64,000 nt of DNA from Alphaproteobacteria bacterium (GTDB taxonomy: Bacteria; Pseudomonadota; Alphaproteobacteria; Caulobacterales; Aquidulcibacteraceae). Below the pieces are notes generated by a model, which saw nothing but the letters and a program-made list of their open reading frames with translations, ran no database searches and was not told the origin of the DNA. The position numbers and the translations under genes were made by a program. This document shows, in pieces, positions 1-8,787 of the stretch. Location: assembly GCA_027485915.1 (NCBI GenBank), contig JAIXQA010000022.1, forward strand, positions 124,001-188,000. Direction: 5' to 3'. Position 1 is the stretch's first letter. Each line of letters begins with the position of its first letter.

Positions 1-177
1 AACGGCCGTGATGCGCGATGGCACGATCTTGCCCTTTTCGGACAAGTAACGCTGTAACAGCTTCACGTCTTTGAAGTCGATCTTTGGCGCTTGATCGCCA
101 GAGAATGGGCAAACCTTACGGCGACGTGCAAACGGACGACGCGATGGCAGGTTGGAGATGGTGAACTTGGAAGTCAT
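1..177 (-). CDS. rpsR: 30S ribosomal protein S18 (partial, C-terminus off the window)
   Basis: Small-subunit ribosomal protein that pairs with S6 on the platform of the 30S particle. It is not in the ORF track because its stop lies outside the window. Reading the minus strand from the ATG at 177-175 gives [20 protein letters not shown], then [25 protein letters not shown] and PSRIT, the usual S18 core. The first 59 codons are present. The start codon lies 2 nt after the stop of rpsF, so the two are translationally close-coupled, the standard S6-S18 arrangement. A 50S L9 gene often follows in this operon but would lie outside the window. Confidence 0.96.
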   Translation of the reverse strand, partial: MTSKFTISNLPSRRPFARRRKVCPFSGDQAPKIDFKDVKLLQRYLSEKGKIVPSRITAV

Positions 178-179
178 GA

Positions 180-557
180 TCAGTAATCCATCCCATTGGT
201 TTCAGTACGTGCGCGCTGTTTCTTTTCGTCGCGTTCACGACGGGCCAAAATAGGCGAAGGACCTTCTTCGAGCTCTTCAACGGCAATGGTCATATAGCGC
301 ATGACATTTTCATTGATGCGCTGCAGGCGCTCCATTTCATGGACGGCTGCGGCTGGAGCATCGATATTGATCAACGAATAATGGCCCTTGCGGGTCTTGT
401 TGATCCGGTAAGCCAAGTTGCGCAGGCCCCAATATTCGACCTTACCAACTTTGCCACCCTTTTCGGTGATCAATGTGGTGATGCCTTCAACCAGCTCGTC
501 AACTTGCTGCGGCGAGATATCTGGCCGCGAAATAATGATATGTTCGTAGAACGGCAT
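180..557 (-). CDS. rpsF: 30S ribosomal protein S6
   Basis: A 125-aa protein with the S6 fold signature: [15 protein letters not shown] at the start, then [14 protein letters not shown] and [11 protein letters not shown] in the middle. The C-terminal tail is charged ([12 protein letters not shown]), as in other alphaproteobacterial S6 proteins, although the E. coli protein is instead glutamylated on its tail. S6 binds S18 and 16S rRNA in the 30S platform. It is the first gene of the rpsF-rpsR operon, and a 7-bp hairpin lies in its leader (see 603-622). The start at 557 follows from the family N-terminus. Confidence 0.97.
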   Translation of the reverse strand: MPFYEHIIISRPDISPQQVDELVEGITTLITEKGGKVGKVEYWGLRNLAYRINKTRKGHYSLINIDAPAAAVHEMERLQRINENVMRYMTIAVEELEEGPSPILARRERDEKKQRARTETNGMDY

Positions 558-602
558 GAGAATCCATTTCCGTTAGATGCGCCCCAGGCGATTGCGGCAA
601 AT

Positions 603-622
603 GGTTTAGCGGGGACTAAACC
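603..622 (-). promoter_or_regulatory. Hairpin in the rpsF leader, possible S6:S18 autoregulatory element
   Basis: On the minus strand the sequence GGTTTAG-TCCCCG-CTAAACC forms a perfect 7-bp stem with a 6-nt loop, about 46 nt upstream of the rpsF start. Many bacteria carry an S6:S18-binding RNA motif with a conserved CCG in this leader. The loop here does contain CCCCG, but I cannot confirm the full motif by eye. There is no T-run after it, so it is not an obvious intrinsic terminator. Confidence 0.4.
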
Positions 623-842
623 ACCTGATGGTTCCGCTTCGCAGCTTCTCTGTGCTCAAAGGCTTATTAGGCACACAAAGTCGCTCATGCGGGCGGACCG
701 CAATCAGTGAAGCGGGGCGTAAAGCACTTATCTGTGGAAAAGGGAAGGGGTGGCGCGCAGTAAGTCCGCTTTATCCGGCCTTGCGCAAAGGATTTAGGAC
801 AGCTTAGGTGTTCGCCATGCACTTAGAAAGGCGGCAGGACAC

Positions 843-1487
843 GTGACACTCATTTGGTTGGAGTTTTTGCTTGTCGTCGCCCTGTTAGAACTGACTCCCG
901 GGCCCAATATGGCGTGGCTGGCGACTTTGACGCTGGACAAGGGCCGAGCAGCGGGGATGCAGGCGGTCTTGGGGATCGCACTGGGCTTATGCCTCTATCT
1001 GGTCGCGGCCATTGCGGGTCTTGGTGCCCTCATGGCGGCCCAACCTCAGCTTTTGGCGGGCTTGCGCTGGCTGGGTGTACTCTATCTGGTCTATCTGGCC
1101 TTTGAGCCGTGGATCGAACAGGCCAGACAAGATCGGAAGGGGGCACTTCCGGGTGAAGAAGACCACTCAGGCTATGCCGGGCAACATTTTATGCGCGGCC
1201 TGACCCTCAATATTCTAAACCCCAAGGCTGCGCTGTTTTACGTCACGCTGCTGCCGCGTTTTGTCGAGGAGAGCGGCGAGCACGTCTGGCTGCCAAGCTT
1301 CTGGTTGGGCCTTACCCATATTGGGGTGGCAACCAGCGTCCATCTGGCCATCGTTTTGGCCGCCGGTGGCCTGCGTCCGTGGCTAAGTGCTGGCAAACGC
1401 CGCACCTATCTCAACATCTTTTTCACCGCAGCGCTTTTGGGCATTGCTGTTTGGCTGGCTTGGGATGGGATCGCCCATCCGGTTTAA
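843..1487 (+). CDS. LysE/RhtB-family amino-acid exporter
   Basis: A 214-aa inner-membrane protein of the LysE/RhtB translocator family, which exports amino acids and related small molecules. The N-terminus has the family hallmark ELTPGPNMAWLATLTLDKGRAAGMQAVLGIALG (about residues 16-48), and the centre has the second signature FMRGLTLNILNPKAALFYVTLLPRF. About six hydrophobic segments are visible. The start is a GTG at 843 preceded by GCAGGA; the ORF has no good ATG nearby. It stands alone, 54 nt upstream of fabD, and could share a transcript with it. The substrate cannot be told from sequence. Confidence 0.85.
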   Translation: MTLIWLEFLLVVALLELTPGPNMAWLATLTLDKGRAAGMQAVLGIALGLCLYLVAAIAGLGALMAAQPQLLAGLRWLGVLYLVYLAFEPWIEQARQDRKGALPGEEDHSGYAGQHFMRGLTLNILNPKAALFYVTLLPRFVEESGEHVWLPSFWLGLTHIGVATSVHLAIVLAAGGLRPWLSAGKRRTYLNIFFTAALLGIAVWLAWDGIAHPV

Positions 1488-1541
1488 CCGCATTTGGCCC
1501 ACCCACTTGCCTAATCGGGCCTGCAAGGCTAACGCCAAATC

Positions 1542-2483
1542 ATGCTGATTTTCCAATTTCCCGGCCAAGGTAGCCAAAGCGTCGGTATGGGTGTTGCCCT
1601 TGCCGAAGCATTCCCCGCCGCAAAGCAGGTCTTTGCAGAGATCGATGATGCGCTTGGGCAGAAACTCTCAAGCCTGATGGCAGAAGGTCCGATTGAGACC
1701 CTGACGCTGACCGAAAATGCGCAACCCGCTTTGATGGCGGTCAGCATGGCCGTGGTGGCCGTCCTGCGCACAGAGTTTGGCATTGGCGTCGACAACGCGG
1801 CTTTTGTGGCCGGTCATTCGCTGGGCGAATATTCAGCGCTAACCGCAGCAGGGGCCTTTTCCATAGCCGATGCAGCCCGTCTGTTGCGCTTGCGCGGTCA
1901 AGCCATGCAACGCGCGGTGGCGCCTGGCCTTGGCGCGATGGCGAGCTTGATTGGCCCGAAAGTCGACTTGGCTTTGGCAGAAGCCGCTGCTGCTGCTGGC
2001 GCAAAAGTCGGTGTATGTGTCGTGGCGAACGATAATAATGCCGGCAATATCGTGATCTCGGGCACCAAAGAAGGTGTGGATGCAGCGATTGTAGCAGCTA
2101 AGGAAATGGGCGCGCGTGCTATTCCTTTATCGGTTTCGGCACCCTTCCATTGCCCCCTCATGGCCCCAGCGGCGGAGGAAATGGCCGTAGCCCTTGGGGC
2201 GACCACGATCCTAAAGCCCGTCGTACCTGTGTTGTCCAATGTAACGGTGGCACCCACCCAAGACCCCGAGACCATCGCCAAGCTTTTGGTCGAGCAGGTA
2301 ACAGGCCGCGTCCGCTGGCGGGAATCGATTAGCTGGTTTGCAGCCCAAGGGGCGACTCAATTTGTGGAACTCGGCGCGGGTAGCGTTTTGACCGGCATGT
2401 CCAAGCGGATTGCCCCGGATGCAGCCTCTATCGCCTTAACCGGTGCGGACGAAATTGCGGCCTTTGCCGCTTCTTTAAGTTAG
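1542..2483 (+). CDS. fabD: Malonyl-CoA:ACP transacylase
   Basis: Transfers malonyl from CoA to the ACP phosphopantetheine arm, supplying extender units for type II fatty-acid synthesis in the cytoplasm. The 313-aa length is normal. GQGSQSVGMG sits at residues 8-17. The nucleophile elbow GHSLGEYSAL places the catalytic Ser at 93, and APFHCPLM places the catalytic His at 203. It is the first gene of a fabD-fabG-acpP-fabF cluster, 18 nt ahead of fabG. ATG 1542 gives the normal N-terminus MLIFQFPGQGSQ. Confidence 0.97.
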   Translation: MLIFQFPGQGSQSVGMGVALAEAFPAAKQVFAEIDDALGQKLSSLMAEGPIETLTLTENAQPALMAVSMAVVAVLRTEFGIGVDNAAFVAGHSLGEYSALTAAGAFSIADAARLLRLRGQAMQRAVAPGLGAMASLIGPKVDLALAEAAAAAGAKVGVCVVANDNNAGNIVISGTKEGVDAAIVAAKEMGARAIPLSVSAPFHCPLMAPAAEEMAVALGATTILKPVVPVLSNVTVAPTQDPETIAKLLVEQVTGRVRWRESISWFAAQGATQFVELGAGSVLTGMSKRIAPDAASIALTGADEIAAFAASLS

Positions 2484-2501
2484 ACGAAAGAAGGAACGCA
2501 G

Positions 2502-3236
2502 ATGTTTGATCTCACAGGCAAAAAGGCGCTTGTAACCGGTGCTACCGGCGGCATTGGCGGGGCAATTGCGCGGGCACTCCATGCTGCTGGTGCGCACGTG
2601 GCTTTGTCGGGTACCCGCCAAGAAGCGCTTGATGCGTTGAGCGCGGAATTGCCAGGCAGTGTCGCTCTGGCGTGCAATTTGTCAGACCCAGTTGAAACCG
2701 ACGGCCTGATCGGTCGGGCGGAAGAGGCTTTAGGCGGGCTTGATATTTTGGTTGCCAATGCGGGCATTACTAAGGATGGCTTGCTGTTGCGCATGAAGGA
2801 TGAGGATTTTGAGCGTGTGCTCGACGTCAATCTGGGCTCTTACTTCCGCTTGGCGCGGGCAGCCTCCAAGGGCATGATGAAGCGTCGTTTGGGTCGGATC
2901 ATAGCGATTACCTCAGTGGTTGGTGTCACCGGTAACCCAGGTCAGGCCAATTATGCAGCGTCGAAAGCAGGCATGATCGGTTTCACCAAATCCATCGCAC
3001 AGGAATTGGCTTCTCGCGGCATTACAGCCAATTGCATTGCACCGGGTTTTATAGTCTCGCCAATGACCGATGCCCTCAATGAGGCACAAAAAGAGGCCAT
3101 TACGAAGTCTATTCCTGCCGCTCGTCTTGGTCAGCCTGATGACATTGCCGCTGCGGTTGTCTATCTAGCATCCGATCAAGCCAGCTATGTTACCGGGCAG
3201 ACCTTGCACGTAAATGGCGGAATGGCGATGATTTAG
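2502..3236 (+). CDS. fabG: 3-oxoacyl-ACP reductase
   Basis: NADPH-dependent reduction of beta-ketoacyl-ACP, the first reductive step of fatty-acid elongation. It is a 244-aa classical short-chain dehydrogenase: TGATGGIGGAIA cofactor loop at residues 12-23, NAG at 86-88, and catalytic Ser138, Tyr151 and Lys155 in ITSVVGVTGNPGQANYAASKAG. The C-terminus YVTGQTLHVNGGM is typical. AAGGA sits about 9 nt before the ATG. Its place between fabD and acpP separates it from other SDR proteins and supports the fabG call. Confidence 0.96.
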   Translation: MFDLTGKKALVTGATGGIGGAIARALHAAGAHVALSGTRQEALDALSAELPGSVALACNLSDPVETDGLIGRAEEALGGLDILVANAGITKDGLLLRMKDEDFERVLDVNLGSYFRLARAASKGMMKRRLGRIIAITSVVGVTGNPGQANYAASKAGMIGFTKSIAQELASRGITANCIAPGFIVSPMTDALNEAQKEAITKSIPAARLGQPDDIAAAVVYLASDQASYVTGQTLHVNGGMAMI

Positions 3237-3362
3237 GTACTGTTTTGGCGCTAGCGGCCTCAAGCCAAAGGTGCTAATTCGTTCAACTCCCGTGGCGCTA
3301 TGTTGGCAAAACGGTAACTATAACAACGCCGAAGGGATTTCGGCAGGATTCGAGGACCAACA

Positions 3363-3599
3363 ATGTCTGACGTTTTCGACCGCGTAAAAAAGATCGTAAT
3401 TGAACACTTGGACGCTGATGCGGATAAAGTCGTTGAAAATGCGAGCTTCATTGATGATCTGGGCGCAGACAGCCTCGACACAGTGGAACTCGTCATGGCT
3501 TTTGAAGAAGAGTTTGGCGTTGAGATCCCAGATGATGCTGCTGAAAAGATCCAAACCGTCGGCGACGCGGTGAAGTTCATTTCGGCCAACGCTGGCTGA
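3363..3599 (+). CDS. acpP: Acyl carrier protein
   Basis: Small acidic carrier (78 aa) that holds acyl intermediates on a 4'-phosphopantetheine arm. The attachment site is Ser37 in the invariant [18 protein letters not shown]. The 126-nt gap from fabG probably contains its own promoter, as ACP is needed in large amounts; TATAAC at 3319-3324 could be a -10 element, but I see no convincing -35. The ATG follows GAGGA at about 9 nt. fabF starts 7 nt after the stop. Confidence 0.97.
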   Translation: MSDVFDRVKKIVIEHLDADADKVVENASFIDDLGADSLDTVELVMAFEEEFGVEIPDDAAEKIQTVGDAVKFISANAG

Positions 3600-3606
3600 T
3601 CAGAAC

Positions 3607-4887
3607 ATGCGTCGCGTTGTCGTGACGGGAATCGGCCTCGTCACCCCAATCGGGGTCGGGGCCGATTTCGTTTGGAAAAGCCTGTTGTCCGGTGCGAACG
3701 GGGCGGGCACCATCACCGCGTTTGATGCGTCTGACCTGCCGGTCCGTTATGCGTGCGAAGTCCCTTGGACGACGGGGCGCGGCGGTGGCGGTGCGGATGT
3801 GACTGGCTCCTTCGATCCTGAATCCGCCATGTCGTCGCGGGACCGTCGGCGTGTCGATGAATTCATTCTTTACGGGGTTGCAGCCGCCAATGAGGCGATT
3901 GCAGACTCTGGCTGGGTTGCTGAAACCGAAGAACAGCAAGAGCGCACGGGCGTGATGATTGGCTCGGGCATTGGCGGGCTTTCCACCATTGCCGACAATG
4001 CACTGCTGTTGGAAAAGGAAGGCCACCGCAAGATCAGCCCTTTCTTTGTGCCCTCTGCTTTGATCAATCTGACTTCGGGCCATGTGTCTATTAAGCACGG
4101 CTTTAGGGGGCCAAACCACTCGGTGGTGACGGCTTGTGCGACCGGTGCTCATGCGATTGGCGATGCTGCCCGTATCATCAAATATGGCGATGCGGACGTG
4201 ATGATTGCCGGTGGCTGCGAAGCGGCGGTGTGCAAAATCGGTATTGCAGGCTTTGCTGCGGCGCGCGCTTTATCCAATGGCTTTAACGACGACCCAACGT
4301 CAGCTTCGCGCCCCTATGACAAAGACCGTGATGGCTTTGTCTTGGGCGAAGGTGCAGGCGTGGTAGTGTTGGAAGAATATGAGCATGCCAAGGCCCGCGG
4401 CGCGAAGATTTACGCCGAAGTGGCAGGCTATGGCATGTCTGGTGACGCCTATCACATCACGGCACCGTCTGAAGATGGCAATGGTGGCTTCCGTGCGATG
4501 CGCTCTGCTTTGAAAGATGCAGGCCTCACCACGGCCGACATTGGCTATGTCAATGCGCACGGCACCTCGACGCCCTTGGGTGACGAGATCGAGTTGCGTG
4601 CGGTCGAGCGTTTGTTTGGGCCCGATGCCGATGGTTTGACCATGTCGTCAACCAAATCCGCCATTGGCCACCTGTTAGGCGCAGCAGGCTCGGTTGAGGC
4701 GATTTTCTCGCTCTTGGCTCTGCGTGACCAAATCGCACCCCCAACCCTTAATCTGCGCAATCCATCGGTTGAGACCAAAATTGATCTCGTCCCGTTGGAA
4801 GCGAAGAAAGTGGTTGCCAAGGCCGTGCTGTCCAATTCGTTTGGCTTTGGCGGCACCAATGCGGCACTCGTCCTGAAAGCGGTCTAA
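3607..4887 (+). CDS. fabF: 3-oxoacyl-ACP synthase II
   Basis: Condensing enzyme KAS II, which joins malonyl-ACP to the growing acyl chain. The 426-aa protein starts MRRVVVTGIGLVTPIGVG. The active-site Cys177 is in VVTACATGAHAIGD. The two catalytic histidines are in YVNAHGTSTPLGDEIE and SAIGHLLGAAGSVEA, and the C-terminus has the NSFGFGGTNAAL loop. Residues 57-80 carry a Gly-rich variable loop (GRGGGGADVTGS). The stop overlaps the mltG start by 1 nt (TAATG). Confidence 0.97.
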   Translation: MRRVVVTGIGLVTPIGVGADFVWKSLLSGANGAGTITAFDASDLPVRYACEVPWTTGRGGGGADVTGSFDPESAMSSRDRRRVDEFILYGVAAANEAIADSGWVAETEEQQERTGVMIGSGIGGLSTIADNALLLEKEGHRKISPFFVPSALINLTSGHVSIKHGFRGPNHSVVTACATGAHAIGDAARIIKYGDADVMIAGGCEAAVCKIGIAGFAAARALSNGFNDDPTSASRPYDKDRDGFVLGEGAGVVVLEEYEHAKARGAKIYAEVAGYGMSGDAYHITAPSEDGNGGFRAMRSALKDAGLTTADIGYVNAHGTSTPLGDEIELRAVERLFGPDADGLTMSSTKSAIGHLLGAAGSVEAIFSLLALRDQIAPPTLNLRNPSVETKIDLVPLEAKKVVAKAVLSNSFGFGGTNAALVLKAV

Positions 4888-5942
4888 TGACCGATCCCGT
4901 CGCCAAAGTGCGTGGCAAAAAGGCGGCTCAAGCCAAGGCCATGTGGCAACGCGTCTGGGTTGGGTTGGGACTCGCCGCCATCCTCCTCGTGATCGGCACG
5001 GCCCTGTTCCTTCTGGGGCCGGGCCCTAAAGCCAAGGAGGGGGAAACGAGTTTCTTCATCGTGCAAGAAGGTGATACCGCCAGCACGGTAGGCGCGCGTT
5101 TGCAAAAAGAAGGCTTGGTGCGGTCGGCCCTTGGATTTCGTTTGGCCGTCAAGATCAGTGGCGCCGCCTCGAACTTAAAAATCGCCGAATATGAGATCCC
5201 GTCGGGGGCAACGCCAGCGCGCATTGCCAAAATCCTCGCCAGCGGGGAAGGGGTCAAGCGTGTTGTCGTGCTGCCTGAGGGTTGGAGTGTCAGCCAAATC
5301 TACACCCGGCTTGAAGCTAACCGCTTCTTGACAGGTAAATTGCCGCCGCCGCCACCTGAAGGTACATTGAACCCCGATACTTATCCAATCCAGCGCGGCG
5401 ACACGCGCGCGAGCGTTATCAAACGGATGCAGGACAGCCACCAAGCCCTCATTGATCAGCTCTGGCTGAAACGCGCGCCCGATTTGCCGATCGCCACGAA
5501 GGAAGAAGCCATCATCTTGGCTTCCATTGTGGAAAAGGAGACTGGCATTGCAGAAGAACGCCCGCGTGTTGCTGCGGTTTTCGTTAATCGCCTGCGTCTG
5601 GGGATGAAACTACAGTCGGACCCCACGATCATTTATGGCATTACCAAAGGCGCGCCTTTACGGCGAAAAATCTTCCGCAGTGATATTGAGAATCCCCATC
5701 CTTGGAACACCTATGTCATCCAAGGCCTGCCTCCCACACCGATTGCCAATCCAGGCAAGGATGCGATTGCTGCAGTCCTCAACCCACCACGCACGCGCGA
5801 AATCTTTTTCGTTGCCGATGGCACGGGCGGTCACGTCTTCGCGGAGACTTATGCGGAGCATAATCGCAATGTCCAGCGCTGGCGCGAATGGCGCGCTGAA
5901 CAGGAAAAAAAGCGTGAAAATCTTTTAGGCGGTGGTGAATGA
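4887..5942 (+). CDS. mltG: Endolytic murein transglycosylase MltG
   Basis: A 351-aa YceG-like protein. One membrane span (about residues 27-46, VGLGLAAILLVIGTALFLLG) anchors it in the inner membrane with the rest in the periplasm, where the family cleaves nascent glycan strands and sets their length. A LysM-like stretch (FFIVQEGDTASTVGARL) follows the span. The catalytic Glu is in ILASIVEKETGIAEERP, followed by the family sequence VFVNRLRLGMKLQSDPTIIYG. It overlaps fabF by 1 nt and yicC by 4 nt. The fabF-mltG-yicC-gmk order is common in alphaproteobacteria. Confidence 0.95.
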   Translation: MTDPVAKVRGKKAAQAKAMWQRVWVGLGLAAILLVIGTALFLLGPGPKAKEGETSFFIVQEGDTASTVGARLQKEGLVRSALGFRLAVKISGAASNLKIAEYEIPSGATPARIAKILASGEGVKRVVVLPEGWSVSQIYTRLEANRFLTGKLPPPPPEGTLNPDTYPIQRGDTRASVIKRMQDSHQALIDQLWLKRAPDLPIATKEEAIILASIVEKETGIAEERPRVAAVFVNRLRLGMKLQSDPTIIYGITKGAPLRRKIFRSDIENPHPWNTYVIQGLPPTPIANPGKDAIAAVLNPPRTREIFFVADGTGGHVFAETYAEHNRNVQRWREWRAEQEKKRENLLGGGE

Positions 5943-6841
5943 AGCCTCAAATTCCGCTTCTGGGTATGACTGGCTTTGGTCGGGCCGAAGGGCAAGCCGG
6001 GGACGTGGCTTGGGCTTGGGAAGCGCGCAGCGTCAATGGTCGCAATCTAGATGTGAAGTTCAAACTTCCGCCGGGCTATGAAGCCTTTGAGACCAAAATC
6101 CGCGAAGGCTGCACGAAACGGTTTAAGCGCGGCTCGATCCAAGTCTCGCTCGCCACCAAGCGAGATACCACCACGATTGGCCCGATGATCCGCGTCAATC
6201 AGGAGATGATCGCCTTTTATCTGGCCGAGGGACAAGCCTGGATCGAGCAGGGCAAAGTGGGTCGTCCCAGCTTAGATGGCCTGTTACAATTGCGTGGCGT
6301 CTTGGAAACTGCAGACTTTGTCGAGCCTGATGAGGTGAAGGCTGCGCGCGAGGCGGCTTTGACCATTGGCCTTGATAGCGCGCTCGATGCCCTCTTGGCG
6401 GCCCGCCACCGCGAAGGTGAGGGGCTGTTCACGCTGTTTGAAACCTTGTTGACGCGTATTGAGACCGTGACTGCACAGGCAGAGGCCGCCGCAGAAGCCC
6501 AAGTCGTCGCCATTCGCGACCGGGTAGAAAAGCGCGCGGCAGAACTTTTGGGTGATGTGCCTTATGACCAGCAGCGACTGTTGCAAGAAGCGGCTGCTCT
6601 GGCACTCAAAGCCGATGTGCGTGAGGAATTGGACCGCCTACGTGCCCATAGCGGTGAAGCGCGCGCCCTCCTGCACCAGGGCGGTGATATCGGGCGCAAG
6701 CTGGATTTTCTCGCCCAAGAATTCCACCGTGAATCCAATACACTGACAGCCAAAGCTGCGGCACTGGAGCTTACGCGGGCAGGCCTTGAATTAAAGGCCA
6801 GCGTCGATCAATTGAAAGAACAGGCAGCCAATGTCGAGTGA
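5939..6841 (+). CDS. YicC/YloC-family endoribonuclease
   Basis: A 300-aa YicC-like protein. The N-terminal domain has GMTGFGRAEG and WEARSVNGRNLDVKFKLP, then FETKIREGCTKRFKRGSIQVSL. The C-terminal DUF1732 part contains DVREELDRLRAHSGEARALL, IGRKLDFLAQEFHRESNTLTAKA and a short helical tail. Members are RNases implicated in small-RNA and mRNA turnover; activity here is inferred from the family. It overlaps mltG by 4 nt (ATGA) and gmk by 11 nt, so translation is coupled across the three genes. Confidence 0.92.
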   Translation: MKPQIPLLGMTGFGRAEGQAGDVAWAWEARSVNGRNLDVKFKLPPGYEAFETKIREGCTKRFKRGSIQVSLATKRDTTTIGPMIRVNQEMIAFYLAEGQAWIEQGKVGRPSLDGLLQLRGVLETADFVEPDEVKAAREAALTIGLDSALDALLAARHREGEGLFTLFETLLTRIETVTAQAEAAAEAQVVAIRDRVEKRAAELLGDVPYDQQRLLQEAAALALKADVREELDRLRAHSGEARALLHQGGDIGRKLDFLAQEFHRESNTLTAKAAALELTRAGLELKASVDQLKEQAANVE

Positions 6842-7478
6842 GACCCATCCTTTTAGGCGCCGTGGCTTGATGTTGGCGCTGGTCAGTCCGTCTGGGGCGG
6901 GCAAAACCACGTTGTCGCGCCGCCTCGTCAATGAGGATGCAGACATTGCCTTATCCGTCTCTTGGACAACTCGGGCTGCACGACCGGGTGAGATTGATGG
7001 CGCGCATTATCATTTCGTCGATAAAGACCAATTCCGCGCCCACCGTGCGCAGGATGGCTTTTTGGAATGGGCGGAAGTCCATGACCATTATTATGGTAGC
7101 CCGCGAGAAAGCGCCTTTGCCATTCTGCAATCAGGCCGTGATCTGATGTTTGACGTCGATTGGCAAGGTGCGCTGCAATTGCGCACCTCTGCACCAGAAG
7201 ATGTCGTGAAAGTCTTTATCCTGCCACCCAGTATGGCGGAGCTTAAGCGGCGCCTTATCTCACGCGGTCAAGACAGCCCCGAAGTCATCAAAAAGCGCAT
7301 GACCAATGCTTATGGCGAGATCAGCCGCTGGGAAAACTTTGACTATGTGCTGGTCAATGAAGATCTTGAGCAGAGTTACGAGTGCCTGAAAACCATCCTC
7401 GCTGCTGAACGCATGCGCCGTGCACGCCAGCCCTGGATGGGGGGCTTTGTCCAAGGGCTCTTGCGCGAGGATACGTGA
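6831..7478 (+). CDS. gmk: Guanylate kinase
   Basis: Phosphorylates GMP to GDP with ATP. The 215-aa protein has the P-loop SPSGAGKTTLSRRL at residues 19-32. The GMP-binding segment is SVSWTTRAARPGEIDGAHYHFVDKDQF, and the later signatures are FLEWAEVHDHYYGSPRE and DVDWQGALQLR. It is the last gene of the fab-mltG-yicC-gmk run. guaB and guaA, which make GMP, lie further along in this window (36.0 and 41.0 kb). The ATG at 6831 lies inside yicC. Confidence 0.97.
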   Translation: MSSETHPFRRRGLMLALVSPSGAGKTTLSRRLVNEDADIALSVSWTTRAARPGEIDGAHYHFVDKDQFRAHRAQDGFLEWAEVHDHYYGSPRESAFAILQSGRDLMFDVDWQGALQLRTSAPEDVVKVFILPPSMAELKRRLISRGQDSPEVIKKRMTNAYGEISRWENFDYVLVNEDLEQSYECLKTILAAERMRRARQPWMGGFVQGLLREDT

Positions 7479-7566
7479 GGAGTGGGCGTTTATCCCGGAC
7501 GGCCTGCGCCGAGGCTCATATCTTATGCGGGCCAGTCCCACGAGGTCCCCGCTTACCGCGTTCCCC

Positions 7567-7872
7567 CTAATATAATTGCCGCGCTTCTAGGGCTTCGCGC
7601 GCAATGCGGTCGCGCACCAAATCCCGTTCTTCTTCCAAAAGACTGCCTAAACGTACCGAATCTGCGAGCCACCAGAAAAAGGAAATGGGAAAGCCAACCA
7701 TGCTGAGGGTCAGGATTAACATCGCAAGCCCAGTTTTACCCTGACCGACATAAAAGCGATGTGCACCGAGCCAGCCTAGAAAAAACCACAAGACATAGGC
7801 TTGAAAAGGGCTCTTGGCCTCTTCGTCAGCCCGCAATTCTATGGCGATCATATCCTGTTGGGTGATTTCCAC
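7567..7872 (-). CDS. TM2-domain membrane protein
   Basis: A 101-aa protein. Residues about 22-75 form a TM2 domain: VLWFFLGWLGAHRFYVGQGKTGLAMLILTLSMVGFPISFFWWLADSVRL. This is two transmembrane helices around the conserved GAHRFYVG turn, ending in a WWLAD motif. An acidic N-terminus and a charged helical tail flank it. The function of bacterial TM2 proteins is largely unknown. It lies 30 nt downstream of the pentapeptide-repeat gene on the same strand and may be co-transcribed with it. Confidence 0.85.
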   Translation of the reverse strand: MEITQQDMIAIELRADEEAKSPFQAYVLWFFLGWLGAHRFYVGQGKTGLAMLILTLSMVGFPISFFWWLADSVRLGSLLEEERDLVRDRIAREALEARQLY

Positions 7873-7902
7873 GGCATGGCCCCCCTGATCTTCGGCACAA
7901 AT

Positions 7903-8703
7903 TTAACGCGGACGGCGCGTCTTGCAAGCGCGAATGGTCACACCAGCCGGCAATGCAGTCGCTTCATCGCCGCAGGCCTCTTCAAGCTGGCGGGAAGTTA
8001 GACCCGTTGCCGTCGACAAGTCAGCACCGGACAGGTTTGCGCCTGTGAAATCAGCACCTTGGAGCCGCGTGCGGCTGATACGGGCGTCGCGCAGAACGAC
8101 GCCTGTCAGGTCTGCGCGCGATAAGTCCGCACCTTCGATATTGGCGCGTGTCATAATGGCACCGGTGAAGTCCGCATTGACGAAGACCGCGCCCATAACC
8201 ATCGCGCCGGTCATAATGGCACCGCTAAAATCTGGATTCGTGCCGCGCGTGCCGCCGAATTTCGCGCCAGTTAGATTGGCACCGATTAATTCCGCGTTGG
8301 AGAGGTCAGCACCGGCGAAGTCAGAGCCGCTGAAATTAGCACCTGCCGCTTCAATCGAACGCAGGCCCGTGCCAACAAAGCTTGCACCGCGAAAGTTAGA
8401 GCCATTCATTTCGGCACTGCTTAGGTCGCCACGGTCAAAGCGCGTGCCAGCGAAATTGCCTGCGGTCATTTCAGCGCTGCGTAAATGCGAGCCGGAAAAG
8501 TTAGAGCCAGCGAAATTACCCGCTGACATATGGGCATTGTCCATCCGACGATTGGACAAGTCACAGCCCGCGCACAATCCTGAGAAGCGACCAGTAAAGG
8601 TAACCGTCGAAGGCTTGCCGCGTTGATCCCACGTAAAAGCCATGACTGGCTGAGCAATTGGGGCAAGGGCGAAAGCAATTAGGAAAGGCAAAGCTTTTGA
8701 CAT
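7903..8703 (-). CDS. Secreted pentapeptide-repeat protein (larger paralogue)
   Basis: I place the start at ATG 8703 rather than the track start at 8766, because the protein then opens with a Sec signal peptide (MSKALPFLIAFALAPIAQPVMA) and an AAGG lies 8-9 nt upstream. That gives 266 aa. After cleavage there is a CAGC pair, then a long run of A(D/N)(L/F)xx pentapeptides, expected to fold as a right-handed quadrilateral beta-helix. The C-terminal cap has LTSRQLEEACGDEATALPAGVTIRACK. The same CxxC start and ACGD...C end occur in the next gene (8788-9276), so the two are paralogues. Role unknown; predicted periplasmic. Confidence 0.85.
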   Translation of the reverse strand: MSKALPFLIAFALAPIAQPVMAFTWDQRGKPSTVTFTGRFSGLCAGCDLSNRRMDNAHMSAGNFAGSNFSGSHLRSAEMTAGNFAGTRFDRGDLSSAEMNGSNFRGASFVGTGLRSIEAAGANFSGSDFAGADLSNAELIGANLTGAKFGGTRGTNPDFSGAIMTGAMVMGAVFVNADFTGAIMTRANIEGADLSRADLTGVVLRDARISRTRLQGADFTGANLSGADLSTATGLTSRQLEEACGDEATALPAGVTIRACKTRRPR

Positions 8704-8787
8704 GATGCATGCCTTATACTGCTTTAGCGCAAGATTTCCACTTAAATGGTTGTAACAATTCGCCAAGAGGCAGCCGCAAAGCTACCT

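Noticed and set aside
7922-8626. 234-aa plus-strand ORF over the pentapeptide-repeat gene
   Set aside because: Its own APVKSAP-type repeats are the reverse-complement reading of the pentapeptide repeats.
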